Source: an uncultured Alistipes sp.
GTDB taxonomy: Bacteria > Bacteroidota > Bacteroidia > Bacteroidales > Rikenellaceae
Direction of reading: 5' to 3'
DNA length: 64,000 bases
Assembly (NCBI GenBank): GCA_944321185.1
Contig: CALUKH010000001.1
Location: 180,896 to 244,895 of the forward strand
Made by a program: the position numbers and the translations under genes. Shown piece after piece: positions 25,731 through 34,172 of the stretch. A model generated the notes under the pieces. That model was not told where the DNA came from. It saw only the letters and a program-made list of their open reading frames with translations, and searched no databases. Every line of letters starts with the position of its first letter. Positions within the stretch are counted from its first letter, which is position 1.

Positions 25731-26330
25731 TTATTCCCGGAGCGAACCGCCGGCCTTGCGGAGCCGCTCCTCGAGCCGGTCGGCGAGACTTTCGCGGATC
25801 GAGAGCCGCATCGTACAGAGGTTGTCGAACTCCTGAGCTTCGATGCGGGGCTGCAACTCCTTGACCACGCGCATGATGTCGTTCATCGCCACATAGGGGA
25901 AATCGACCGTCACCGTGCGGTCGACCGTCCGTTCGACGATCCGGGCCGCCTCGATGGCTGCAGCGGCCGACTCCTTGTAGGCGGCGATCAGTCCCGGCAC
26001 GCCGAGCTTCGTGCCGCCGAAGTAGCGGACCACCACCACCAGACAATCCGTCAGGTCGTTCGACAGCAACTGTCCGAGAATCGGTTTTCCGGCCGTTCCG
26101 GAGGGTTCGCCGTCGTCATTGGCGCGGAATGCCTCGCCGCGGGGACCGAGGCGCCAGGCGTAACAATGGTGTGTGGCGTCGAAGAATCGCTTGCGCAGGG
26201 CGTCGAGGCGTTCGCGGATCTCCTCCTCCGTGCGGACGGGATAGATCCACGCGAGGAATTTGCTGCTCCTCTCGCGGCAGGCGGCCTCGGCCTCCTCGGC
26301 CACGGTCCGGTAGAGATCGTCGGCCTGCAT
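25731..26330 (-). CDS. YigZ/IMPACT-family protein
   Basis: A 199-aa UPF0029 protein. The family core is clear: THHCYAWRLG, then DDGEPSGTAGKPILGQL, and VVVRYFGGTKLGVPGLIAAYKESAAAAI, followed by a short C-terminal DUF1949-like part (VTVDFPYVAMNDIMRVV). Bacterial YigZ is structurally known, but its biochemical role is not settled; the eukaryotic relative IMPACT regulates the GCN2 kinase. It starts 3 bp after the lepB stop and is followed directly by a G9 tract and 11-bp repeats before uvrA. Confidence 0.92.
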   Translation of the reverse strand: MQADDLYRTVAEEAEAACRERSSKFLAWIYPVRTEEEIRERLDALRKRFFDATHHCYAWRLGPRGEAFRANDDGEPSGTAGKPILGQLLSNDLTDCLVVVVRYFGGTKLGVPGLIAAYKESAAAAIEAARIVERTVDRTVTVDFPYVAMNDIMRVVKELQPRIEAQEFDNLCTMRLSIRESLADRLEERLRKAGGSLRE

Positions 26331-26333
26331 CGC

Positions 26334-27686
26334 CTACCGGACTTTGCGGAAGAGCCTCTCCCAGCGGATGTTCGACGGGAACTTTTTGTTGGCGTCGAGC
26401 GACAGCCAGACGAACGAGGCCTTTCCGACGATGTGGTCCTCCGGCACGAATCCCCAGAATCGCGAGTCGGCCGAATTGTGGCGGTTGTCGCCCATCATCC
26501 AGTAGTAGTCCATGGCGAAGGTGTACTCCGAGGCGGGGGCGCCGTCGATGCGGATCACGCTGTCGCGCACCTCGAGATCATGCCCCTCGTAGGCCTCGAT
26601 GATGCGGCGGTACAGGGGCAGATTCTCCGTCGTGAGCTCCACCGTGGCCCCCTTCTTCGGGATCCAGATCGGGCCGTAGTTGTCCTGGCTCCAGCGGGCA
26701 TCCTCCCACTGCGGGAAGACATCGGTCGAGGGGGTGTAGATGTACCGGCGCATGGAGATGACGTTGCTCGAGGCTTCGATCTTGCGGGCGGCTTCGTCGG
26801 TAAGCGACATGTAATAGGCTGCGCCGTTTCCGCTGTACTCCGTGATGCCGAGGTTGTCCAGCGCATACTGCGTGAAGGGGGCGTTGGTCTGTACGATGTA
26901 GGAGGTCTGCAGGCCGGGGATGGGCTCCTGGGCCGAGCCGTTGACATAGACCTGTCCGTCGCGGATCACGAGCGAATCGCCGGGCAGCGCCACACAGCGT
27001 TTGATGTAGTTTTCGCGTTTGTCGACCGGGCGGCTGATGACCGTGTACTTTTCGTTGAGGCGTTTGCGGCCCTCCTCCTTGCCGAACGACTCCTCGAAGC
27101 CGCGCAGCACGTCGTAGTAGGTCACCGACTGGTTTTCGAGCAGCACGGTGTCGCCGGCCGGGAAATTGAAGACCACCACGTCGTTGCGTCGGATGGGCTT
27201 GAGGCCCTTGAGGCGGTGATAGGGCCACTTGATCGCTTCGGAGAAGGACTTTTTGGTCTGCGAGAAGGGCATCGTGTGGTGGACGAACGGGAACGAGAGC
27301 GGCGTGTTGGGCATCTGGGGTCCGTAGGAGACCTTGCTCACGTAGAGGTAGTCACCCACCAGCAGCGACTTTTCCATCGACGAGGTGGGGATCACGTACA
27401 TCTGGAAGATGAAGATGTGCACGAGCGAGGCGACCACCGTAGCGAAGATGATGGCATTGACCCACTCGTAGACGGTCTTGTAGAGTTTGTTTTTGCGGCA
27501 CAGCTCGGCGTTGTGGCGCCAGACGTAGCGGTAGAAGAGTTTCGAGATGTAGAGGTCGTAGATGATCGGCAGACCGATGAGCAGCCAGAGGTTGCCGGTC
27601 CAGACGACGAACCAGAGGGTATAAAGCAGGGCGGCCAGTGTGAAGCCGACCCATTTGTTGCCGAAGAAAGCCTTGATTTTTTGCAT
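26334..27686 (-). CDS. lepB: Signal peptidase I
   Basis: A 450-aa inner-membrane serine protease that cuts signal peptides from exported proteins. The N-terminus has closely spaced hydrophobic segments (VGFTLAALLYTLWFVVW, then LWLLIGLPIIYDLYI) and a further helix before the catalytic domain. The catalytic Ser lies in IPTSSMEKSLLVGD, and the Lys of the dyad in YIKRCVALPGDSL. Box E is MMGDNRHNSADSRFWGFV. The protein is longer than E. coli LepB, mainly through an insert of about 180 residues between the Lys and MGDNR boxes, which I recall as usual in Bacteroidetes. It lies 19 bp after dapB. Confidence 0.95.
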   Translation of the reverse strand: MQKIKAFFGNKWVGFTLAALLYTLWFVVWTGNLWLLIGLPIIYDLYISKLFYRYVWRHNAELCRKNKLYKTVYEWVNAIIFATVVASLVHIFIFQMYVIPTSSMEKSLLVGDYLYVSKVSYGPQMPNTPLSFPFVHHTMPFSQTKKSFSEAIKWPYHRLKGLKPIRRNDVVVFNFPAGDTVLLENQSVTYYDVLRGFEESFGKEEGRKRLNEKYTVISRPVDKRENYIKRCVALPGDSLVIRDGQVYVNGSAQEPIPGLQTSYIVQTNAPFTQYALDNLGITEYSGNGAAYYMSLTDEAARKIEASSNVISMRRYIYTPSTDVFPQWEDARWSQDNYGPIWIPKKGATVELTTENLPLYRRIIEAYEGHDLEVRDSVIRIDGAPASEYTFAMDYYWMMGDNRHNSADSRFWGFVPEDHIVGKASFVWLSLDANKKFPSNIRWERLFRKVR

Positions 27687-27705
27687 CTTGTAGCGGTTGT
27701 TTCAA

Positions 27706-28464
27706 CTATTTCAACAGGTCATCCATTCCGTATACGCCCCGTTTTCCGCAGAGGAATTCGGCGGCGACGACCGCACCCTGGGCCAGCGTACGGCGGTTTT
27801 TGATTTCGTGGCGCAGTTCGAGGATGTCGTCCTCCGACTCGTAGGTGACGGTGTGGATGCCCGGCACCATCCCCTCGCGTACCGAGCGGATTTCGATCCG
27901 GTCGGCGGGGGTATCCTCGCTGTGTTCCACGCGGTTGGTGGCGTGGGCGATTCCGGGGGCGAAATTCACCCATCCCCGTTTCGAGGGGAGGTTTTCGATG
28001 ATCCCCTCGGCCAGCGTGATGGCCGTGCCGCTCGGGGCATCCTTTTTCTGGGTGTGGTGCACCTCCTCGATACGTACGTCGTAGCCGCCGCCGACGTGAC
28101 CGACGAGTGCGGCCAGCTGGCGGTTGAGGCGGAACATGAGGTTGACGCCCAGACAGTAGTTCGAGGCGTAGAACATCGCTCCGCCGCGTTGACGGCACAG
28201 CTCCTGCAGTTCTTCCAGCCGGTCGGTCCAGCCCGTCGTGCCGCTCACCACGGCCACGCCGCACTCCAGACAGGTGCGGATGTTGTCATAGGCCGTGGCC
28301 GGGGTGGTGAATTCCAGCGCCACGTCGATCCCCTCCAGGTGTGCGGCATCCAGTTCGCCGGCATTGGCCTGATCGACGATCAGGCCGATTTCATGCCCCC
28401 GTTCGCGGAGGATGCGTTCTATTTCGCGGCCCATCTTGCCGTATCCGATGATTGCAGCCTTCAT
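27706..28464 (-). CDS. dapB: 4-hydroxy-tetrahydrodipicolinate reductase
   Basis: A 252-aa NAD(P)H-dependent enzyme of the lysine and diaminopimelate pathway. The ATG at 28464 is chosen because it opens directly into the Rossmann motif MKAAIIGYGKMGREIE. Later landmarks are EFTTPATAYDNI, SGTTGWTDR, SNYCLGVNLMF and the DapB signature in VEEVHHTQKKDAPSGTAI (here RIEEVHHTQKKDAPSGT). It heads a long minus-strand row (lepB, YigZ-type, uvrA, M16, O-MTase, MazG-like). The divergent promoter region with truA has a TATCTTTG box for each side. Confidence 0.95.
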   Translation of the reverse strand: MKAAIIGYGKMGREIERILRERGHEIGLIVDQANAGELDAAHLEGIDVALEFTTPATAYDNIRTCLECGVAVVSGTTGWTDRLEELQELCRQRGGAMFYASNYCLGVNLMFRLNRQLAALVGHVGGGYDVRIEEVHHTQKKDAPSGTAITLAEGIIENLPSKRGWVNFAPGIAHATNRVEHSEDTPADRIEIRSVREGMVPGIHTVTYESEDDILELRHEIKNRRTLAQGAVVAAEFLCGKRGVYGMDDLLK

Positions 28465-28494
28465 AGTGTTCACGTTCGAAAAATTCGGTTCCGA

Positions 28495-28502
28495 CAAAGA
28501 TA
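28495..28502 (-). promoter_or_regulatory. Promoter -7 box for the dapB row
   Basis: CAAAGATA on the plus strand is TATCTTTG on the minus strand, 31 bp before the dapB ATG. No clear -33 box. Confidence 0.65.
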
Positions 28503-28559
28503 CGAATAAATTTGTAAACTGAACGTCGCCGCCGGTGTTTATCGTATGCGGGGAATGCG

Positions 28560-28567
28560 TATCTTTG
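28560..28567 (+). promoter_or_regulatory. Promoter -7 box for truA
   Basis: TATCTTTG, 19 bp before the truA ATG, with a GTTT near-match to the -33 box 19 bp upstream. Confidence 0.65.
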
Positions 28568-28586
28568 TAGCCAAAAAGATCCAGCG

Positions 28587-29357
28587 ATGCGTTATTTCCT
28601 TGAACTCCGTTATCTGGGAGCCGCCTATTGCGGCTGGCAGCGGCAGCCCGACCAGCCGTCGGTTCAGCAGACCCTCGAGCGGGGGCTGACGACGCTACTG
28701 CGCGAAAAGATCGAGGTGACCGGGGCGGGTCGTACCGATACGGGGGTCAACGCCTCGTACTACGTGGCCCATTTCGACTGCATGAAGCCGGTTGCCGATC
28801 CGGCGCAGATCGTCTACAAACTGAACTTTCTGCTTCCGGGCGACATTTCGGTCTGGAGCCTGACGCCCGTGGCCGACGATGCCCATACGCGCTTCCACGC
28901 CCGCGAACGCGAGTACCGCTACTACATCGAACCGCACAAGAACCCCTTCACGCGCCATCTGACGTGGCAGTATTACGTGCCGCTGGACCTGGAGCGGATG
29001 AACCGTGCGGCGGCCCTGCTGCTCGAGTACGAGGATTTCACGTCGTTTGCCAAGCTCAATTCAAACAACCGGACCAACATCTGCCACGTTCGTCATGCGG
29101 CATGGACGGTCGACGAACGGGGCGTGCTGTGCTTTACGATTCGTGCGGACCGTTTCCTGCGCAACATGGTGCGATCGATCGTCGGGACGCTGGTCGACGT
29201 GGGACGCGGACGCTATACGCCCGAGGATTTCCGGGCGATTATTGAGAGCCGCGACCTGTCGCGATCGAGTGCCGGGGCACCGGCGCAGGGGCTCTTCCTG
29301 AGCGACGTGCGCTACCCGGCCGAGATCTTTACCTCCGGCCTGAAAAACCATTCATAG
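28587..29357 (+). CDS. truA: tRNA pseudouridine(38-40) synthase
   Basis: A 256-aa TruA that isomerises uridines at positions 38-40 of the tRNA anticodon arm. The catalytic Asp is in GAGRTDTGVNA (about residues 47-57). FELRYLG-like N-terminus (YFLELRYLGAAYCGWQRQP), the DAHTRFHARERTEYRY-type block (HTRFHAREREYRYYI) and the RFLRNMVRSIVGTLVDVGRG block are all present. Length is normal. It is a single gene with its own promoter, and a bidirectional terminator separates it from proC. Confidence 0.96.
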   Translation: MRYFLELRYLGAAYCGWQRQPDQPSVQQTLERGLTTLLREKIEVTGAGRTDTGVNASYYVAHFDCMKPVADPAQIVYKLNFLLPGDISVWSLTPVADDAHTRFHAREREYRYYIEPHKNPFTRHLTWQYYVPLDLERMNRAAALLLEYEDFTSFAKLNSNNRTNICHVRHAAWTVDERGVLCFTIRADRFLRNMVRSIVGTLVDVGRGRYTPEDFRAIIESRDLSRSSAGAPAQGLFLSDVRYPAEIFTSGLKNHS

Positions 29358-29400
29358 CGTCGATTGCGCCTCTTCCGAGGGTCGGAAAAGGATTGATGAC

Positions 29401-29441
29401 AAGCGACCGGACTGCACAATGTGCGGTCCGGTCGCTTTTTT
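29401..29441. terminator. Bidirectional terminator between truA and proC
   Basis: AAGCGACCGGAC and GTCCGGTCGCTT pair fully, with a GCAC/GTGC inner extension, followed by TTTTTT on the plus side. It lies between convergent genes. Confidence 0.9.
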
Positions 29442-29456
29442 GTCGAAATCCGGGGG

Positions 29457-30233
29457 TCATCCCAGAATGGCATCGATGGCTGCGATGACCGAACCTCGGA
29501 AGCCTTCGCGTTCGAGTTCCGAGACCCCGACGATCGTCGTGCCGCCCGGCGAGCAGACGGCGTCCTTCATCGCCCCGGGATGCTCGCCCGTTTCGAGCTG
29601 GAGCTTGCCCGTGCCGACGATCATCTGGCTCACCATCCGGTAGGCGTCGGCCCGCGGAATGCCGTACTTGAGCGCCGCATCGGCCAGTGCCTCGATGAAC
29701 ATCGCCACGAAGGCCGGGCTGCATCCGCAGACGGTTCCCGCCACGCCCAGCAGCGACGTATCGACCGACAGTACCAGCCCCACGTGTGAGAAGAGCTCCT
29801 GCAGGGCGGCCAGCTGTTCGTCCGAGAGCGAGTGGCGGCGTTCGAACACCACGATGCCCTCGCACACCGCAACCGGCGTATTGGGACAGGTGCTCAGATG
29901 GGCCGTTCCGGGGGCGAGCATCTGTTCGTAATCGTCGAACGTCACGCCGGCGGCCACCGAAACAACCTCCTTTGTTTTCAGCAACTCCTTGATCGGCTGA
30001 ACGACCTCTTCGACCTGATAGGGTTTCACGGCGATGATGATCACGTCGGCAAACGCGGCGACCTCGGCCGCCGTATCAAAGGCCCGGTAGCCATAGGGCT
30101 CCGTATTGCGTTGGAGTTTGGCCCGATCGCGGGCGCAGGCCCCGATCCGGTCGGCCTCGACGGCCTTGCCGCGCACCAGTCCGCGGGCCAGAGCCTGGGC
30201 CATGTTCCCGAATCCGATGAATCCGATTTTCAT
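29457..30233 (-). CDS. proC: Pyrroline-5-carboxylate reductase
   Basis: A 258-aa enzyme catalysing the last step of proline synthesis with NAD(P)H. The N-terminus is the Rossmann motif KIGFIGFGNMAQALA. The central VKPYQVEEV and NTPVAVCEG segments and the C-terminal P5CR signature VAGTVCGCSPAFVAMFIEALADA...SPGGTTI are present. Size is normal. It lies 69 bp downstream of yggS on the same strand, which matches the widespread yggS-proC pairing. Confidence 0.95.
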   Translation of the reverse strand: MKIGFIGFGNMAQALARGLVRGKAVEADRIGACARDRAKLQRNTEPYGYRAFDTAAEVAAFADVIIIAVKPYQVEEVVQPIKELLKTKEVVSVAAGVTFDDYEQMLAPGTAHLSTCPNTPVAVCEGIVVFERRHSLSDEQLAALQELFSHVGLVLSVDTSLLGVAGTVCGCSPAFVAMFIEALADAALKYGIPRADAYRMVSQMIVGTGKLQLETGEHPGAMKDAVCSPGGTTIVGVSELEREGFRGSVIAAIDAILG

Positions 30234-30302
30234 AAGCGTATCAAAAAACAGGTCGGTTGCTGCGCCGTGGATACGGCCGCGGCAACCGGGTTGAACAATC
30301 CG

Positions 30303-30971
30303 TTATTTCGCGTAGTCGCGTTCGCCGAAGATCGACGAGCCGACGCGCACCATCGTCGAGCCGCACTCGACGGCCAGCCGATAGTCGTGCGACATGCCCA
30401 TCGAGAGGGTGTCGAACGCCTCGCCGAACTGCGGGCGCAGTGTCTCGAAGCAGTGGCGCAATGCCTCGAAGTCGTGACGGATGACCGCCTGGTCGTCCGT
30501 ATTGGTGGCAATGCCCATCACGCCGCGCACGCGCAGGTTGGGCAGTCCGGCAAAGGGTGCTCCGGCCAGGTAGTCGCGCAGTTCGTCGAGATTCCAGCCC
30601 GTTTTGGTCTCCTCCTGCGCCACGTGGATTTCGAGCAGGATGTCGATCACGCGGTTGTATTTGGCCGCCTCCTTCTGAATGGCCTCGGCCAGCCGGGCGC
30701 TGTCCACCGACTGGATCATCGCCACGAACGGTGCGATGTATTTGATCTTGTTGGTCTGCAGGTGGCCGATCATGTGCCACTCGATATCCCGCGGCAGCGA
30801 TTCATACTTCTCGCGCAACTCCTGCGGACGGCTTTCACCGAAGATCCGCTGGCCGGCGTCGTAGGCCTGGCGGATCATCTCCGCGGGGTGGGTTTTCGAC
30901 ACGGCGACGAGCGTCACCCCTGAAGGGAGGCTTTCGCGCACGCGTGTCAGTTGAGATACGATTTCCGACAT
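30303..30971 (-). CDS. yggS: YggS/PLPBP family pyridoxal-phosphate homeostasis protein
   Basis: A 222-aa TIM-barrel protein starting at the ATG at 30971 (MSEIVSQLTRVRE). The PLP-binding Lys26 lies in LVAVSKTHPA. Family blocks FGESRPQELREKYE, WHMIGHLQTNKIKYI, EIHVAQEETKTGW and SMGMSHDYRLAVECGSTMVRVGSSIFGER are all visible. These proteins have no known catalysis and buffer free PLP in the cytoplasm, affecting amino-acid metabolism. The longer upstream frame lies over the lipoprotein gene and is not used. The next gene is proC. Confidence 0.95.
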   Translation of the reverse strand: MSEIVSQLTRVRESLPSGVTLVAVSKTHPAEMIRQAYDAGQRIFGESRPQELREKYESLPRDIEWHMIGHLQTNKIKYIAPFVAMIQSVDSARLAEAIQKEAAKYNRVIDILLEIHVAQEETKTGWNLDELRDYLAGAPFAGLPNLRVRGVMGIATNTDDQAVIRHDFEALRHCFETLRPQFGEAFDTLSMGMSHDYRLAVECGSTMVRVGSSIFGERDYAK

Positions 30972-31051
30972 GGTATTCCGAATTTGACGTAAAAGTACAT
31001 AAAAATCCGTCTCGCCGGTTCGTTGCGGTCCGGAAATTCGCCGGGGTCCTC

Positions 31052-32299
31052 CTATCGTGCGAAGAAGATTCCCCGAACGGCAAACAGATCGGCATCCTCC
31101 AGAACGAGTGATCCCGTCGACCGCTCCGGATCGTAGATCCACACTTCGCGCCGGCCGTCGGTCTCGGTCAGCACACCGATGCGGACTTCGGGATCCTCTT
31201 CGCCGGCGACCGTGCACTGGGTCATCGACAACACGCGTCCCATGACCAGCAAATCGGTATCCTCGAGCTTCGGAGCCAGCTCCAGCGTCTCCGGATCGAG
31301 CGGTTGAAACCACGTCCAGTTGTTGTGCAGCGAGGCATAGCCGCCCACGCGTTCCATCTGTCCGGGGATGTCGGCCGAGGGGCGCCATGTCCAGTACGGG
31401 ATCAGCACCTCGGATTCGACGGCCGGACCGAGCAGGGCCCGGGTGGCACCCGGCAACGGCAGAATGAGTGGCGAGAGCGTCCCGTCGTCGTTGCGCACCG
31501 TGAGCAGCAGTGCGTCGAAGGCGTATGCAAATGGTTGGCGGACAATCTGTTCGAGGGTCACCCCTTCGGGCAGCTGCCACGAATAGGGCGAGGCGCCTCC
31601 GCCGGAGAGGTAGAGCCTGTCGCCGCGTCCATAAAGGCCGACCACGGCCGTTTCGGAAGCCGCCCCCACGAGCAGACACCCGTCACCCAGCTCCTGCGTA
31701 TGGCGCGTCATGAGGTCCAGCTCGACGAACCGGTCTCCCGACCATCCGCAGGCCATCCCCTGCCCGAAACTCCCGACAATCCCCTCCAGCGGCAAGGCGG
31801 AGATCAGCACCTCGTTGCGCATGTCGGCCGATCCGTACATCGGATAGCGTTCCACGAGGGTTCCGCCCGCCGGGGTTTCGGCCCACGTATGGAGCATCGT
31901 CTCATGCAGGAGGCCGTCGCCGGTGCGGATCGTACCCAGCGTCTGGAAGATTCCGCTTCGCCGAAGCTGTACGGTGACCGTTGCGGGCGGATAGTGGCCC
32001 GGGGCCAGGAAGGTGATCGACGAGGCCGTGCATGCCGTTACGATGCCCCGAACCCCCTTGGCCCAGCCCTCCGGGGCAAACTCCTCCGAGCCGTCGCTCC
32101 ACGCGATCTCGAACCAGATCTCATCGCCGGATTCGAAGCCTTCGGCGCAGACCGTCACCTGGTCGCCCGGGGCATACTCCCGTTTGTCGGGCATCGTGAC
32201 TCCGGCGACGAGCGGCTCGTCGGGGTGTTCCACCTTCAGACCGCACCCCCAAAACAGGGTGCTCAACAGCAAAAGTATCGTGATTCTGCGCAGGTTCAT
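31052..32299 (-). CDS. Lipoprotein of unknown function, 415 aa
   Basis: Start at the ATG at 32299, which opens a lipoprotein signal (MNLRRITILLLLSTLFWGCG, lipid Cys19). The next ~85 residues resemble an Ig-like/IPT-type domain common in Bacteroidetes surface lipoproteins (VTMPDKREYAPGDQVTVCAEGFESGDEIWF...SSITFLAPGHYPPATVTVQLRRSG). The remaining 300 residues look like a beta-propeller-like region with repeated short strands and turns (GCLLVGAASETAVVGLYGRGDRLYLSGG, DALLLTVRNDDGTLSPLILP). I cannot name a family. The gene is divergent from the C69 peptidase gene. It is probably anchored in the outer membrane. Confidence 0.8.
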   Translation of the reverse strand: MNLRRITILLLLSTLFWGCGLKVEHPDEPLVAGVTMPDKREYAPGDQVTVCAEGFESGDEIWFEIAWSDGSEEFAPEGWAKGVRGIVTACTASSITFLAPGHYPPATVTVQLRRSGIFQTLGTIRTGDGLLHETMLHTWAETPAGGTLVERYPMYGSADMRNEVLISALPLEGIVGSFGQGMACGWSGDRFVELDLMTRHTQELGDGCLLVGAASETAVVGLYGRGDRLYLSGGGASPYSWQLPEGVTLEQIVRQPFAYAFDALLLTVRNDDGTLSPLILPLPGATRALLGPAVESEVLIPYWTWRPSADIPGQMERVGGYASLHNNWTWFQPLDPETLELAPKLEDTDLLVMGRVLSMTQCTVAGEEDPEVRIGVLTETDGRREVWIYDPERSTGSLVLEDADLFAVRGIFFAR

Positions 32300-32359
32300 C
32301 CTCTGGATTGTTCTTGGCACGGGAACTGCGGCGATTCCGCCGCTTGTGTGTACCGTGAA

Positions 32360-32367
32360 CAAAGGTA
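32360..32367 (-). promoter_or_regulatory. Promoter -7 box for the lipoprotein gene
   Basis: CAAAGGTA on the plus strand is TACCTTTG on the minus strand, 61 bp before the lipoprotein ATG, in the gap shared with the C69 peptidase gene. Confidence 0.6.
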
Positions 32368-32447
32368 GCGTTTTGAGGCGGAAAATGCACGGTTTTCCGG
32401 CTTTTTTTCTAACTTTACGAGCATTTATGACGCAAAACCCGAAAAAC

Positions 32448-34145
32448 ATGAAAAAACTCCGATTGATGCTCGCAGCCTTCGCCGCCGTAGCCGGATACGG
32501 CGCGGTGTCGGCCTGCACCAACTTCATCGTCACGAAGGGGGCCTCGACCGACGGCTCGGTCATGGTGACCTACGCGGCCGATTCCCACGCCCTCTACGGC
32601 GCCCTGTACCACACCCCCGGCGGCAAACACAAGACCGGCGAGATGCTTCCCGTCTACGAATGGGACACGGGCCGCTACTTGTGTGATATCCCGCAGATCC
32701 GCCAGACGTGGTCCACCGTCGGCAACATGAACGAACACTCGCTCATCATCGGTGAGACAACCTATGGCGGCCGCGAGGAGCTGGTCGACACCACGGGCCG
32801 CATCGACTACGGTTCGCTGATCTACATCGCCCTGCAGCGCGCCCGCACGGCCCGCGAAGCCATCCGCGTGATTGCCGATCTGGCCAATACCTATGGGTAT
32901 GCTTCGAGCGGCGAGTCGTTCTCGATCGCCGATCCGAACGAGGCCTGGATCATGGAACTCATCGGCAAGGGCTACAAGGACGACGGCAAGGGCGGAAATG
33001 CCCGCCGGGGCATCGTCTGGGTCGCCCGCCGCATCCCCGACGGCTATGTCTCGGGCCACGCCAACCAGGCCCGCATCACCACCTTCCCGAAGGATGACCC
33101 CGACAACTGCCTCTATGCCCCCGACGTGGTGGATTTCGCCCGCGAGATGGGTTACTTCGAGGGCGCGGACGAGGAGTTCAGCTTCGCCGACGCCTACTGC
33201 CCGGCCGATTTCGCCACCGTACGCGGCTGCGACGCCCGCGTGTGGGCCTTCTTCCGCACCGTGGCCGACGGCATGGACGAATATCAGGACTATGCCATGG
33301 GTTACGACCTCCAAAAGCGCATGCCGCTGTGGGTCAAGCCCCGCACGAAGGTCTCGCCCAAGCAGCTCTTCGACTGCATGCGCGACCACTACGAGGGTAC
33401 GCCGATGGACATGACCACCGATCTGGGTGCCGGCGGCCACAACTGCCCCTATCGCTGGCGCCCGATGACGTTCGAGGTCGACGGCGTGGAGTATCTCAAC
33501 GAACGCGCCACGGCCACGCAGCAGACCGGATTCTGGTTCGTCGGACAGGCCCGTGCGGACCGTCCGGCCGATACGGGCGTGCTCTGGTTCGGGGTCGACG
33601 ACGCCGCCACGTCGTGTCTGACGCCGATCTTCTGCTCGGCACAGGAGGTTCCCGAGTGCTTTCGCGAGGGCAACGGCTCGATGCTCGAATATTCGCCTAC
33701 GTCGGCCTTCTGGCTCTTCAACCGCACGACCAATTTCGCCTACATGCGCTATGACATGATCTCGGCCGACATCCGCAAGGTCACCGACCAGTGGGAAAAT
33801 GCCCGTCTGGCCGAGATGGAGACCCTCCCGGCCCGCATTGGCAGGATGTCGCCGGCGGCCCGCCGCAACTACCTCACCGAGGTGAGCGTCTCGACGGCTC
33901 AGGAGCTGTTCGATCGCTGGCAGCGGCTGAACGGCTATCTGCTCGTAAAATACATGGACGGCAACGTCAAGAGCGAACATGGCGACGTGTTGTCGTTCCT
34001 CGACGGCGACGGCTCGGCGGCTCACTTCGTCGACAACGGAAACGGACGGCAGATTCCCGACAAGATCCAGTTCCCGGGTTACAACGAGAAGTGGAAACGC
34101 GCCGTGGCCGCCGATAACGGCGAGGTGCTGCGCGTACGCAAATAA
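32448..34145 (+). CDS. C69-family dipeptidase
   Basis: A 565-aa Ntn-hydrolase of the PepD/acid-aminopeptidase type. The ATG at 32448 begins the signal peptide MKKLRLMLAAFAAVAGYGAVSA; the catalytic nucleophile is Cys23 directly after it (A-CTNFIVTKGAS), so processing would expose the N-terminal Cys as in other Ntn-hydrolases. An in-frame ATG at 32427 is less likely. Other family marks are EHSLIIGETTYGGREEL, DPNEAWIMELIGKG and GHANQARITTFP. It probably degrades dipeptides in the periplasm. The next gene, lpd, starts 27 bp after it. Confidence 0.93.
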   Translation: MKKLRLMLAAFAAVAGYGAVSACTNFIVTKGASTDGSVMVTYAADSHALYGALYHTPGGKHKTGEMLPVYEWDTGRYLCDIPQIRQTWSTVGNMNEHSLIIGETTYGGREELVDTTGRIDYGSLIYIALQRARTAREAIRVIADLANTYGYASSGESFSIADPNEAWIMELIGKGYKDDGKGGNARRGIVWVARRIPDGYVSGHANQARITTFPKDDPDNCLYAPDVVDFAREMGYFEGADEEFSFADAYCPADFATVRGCDARVWAFFRTVADGMDEYQDYAMGYDLQKRMPLWVKPRTKVSPKQLFDCMRDHYEGTPMDMTTDLGAGGHNCPYRWRPMTFEVDGVEYLNERATATQQTGFWFVGQARADRPADTGVLWFGVDDAATSCLTPIFCSAQEVPECFREGNGSMLEYSPTSAFWLFNRTTNFAYMRYDMISADIRKVTDQWENARLAEMETLPARIGRMSPAARRNYLTEVSVSTAQELFDRWQRLNGYLLVKYMDGNVKSEHGDVLSFLDGDGSAAHFVDNGNGRQIPDKIQFPGYNEKWKRAVAADNGEVLRVRK

Positions 34146-34172
34146 CCGATCTTGAATCTTATCCGAACAAAG

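Noticed and set aside
22644..27803. A plus-strand open frame of over 1,700 codons running across uvrA, the YigZ-type gene and lepB
   Set aside because: It is antisense to three well-supported genes. Its product is low-complexity (Asp/Val/Gly/Arg-rich) and has no recognisable domains. Long antisense frames are expected in GC-rich DNA with this codon bias.
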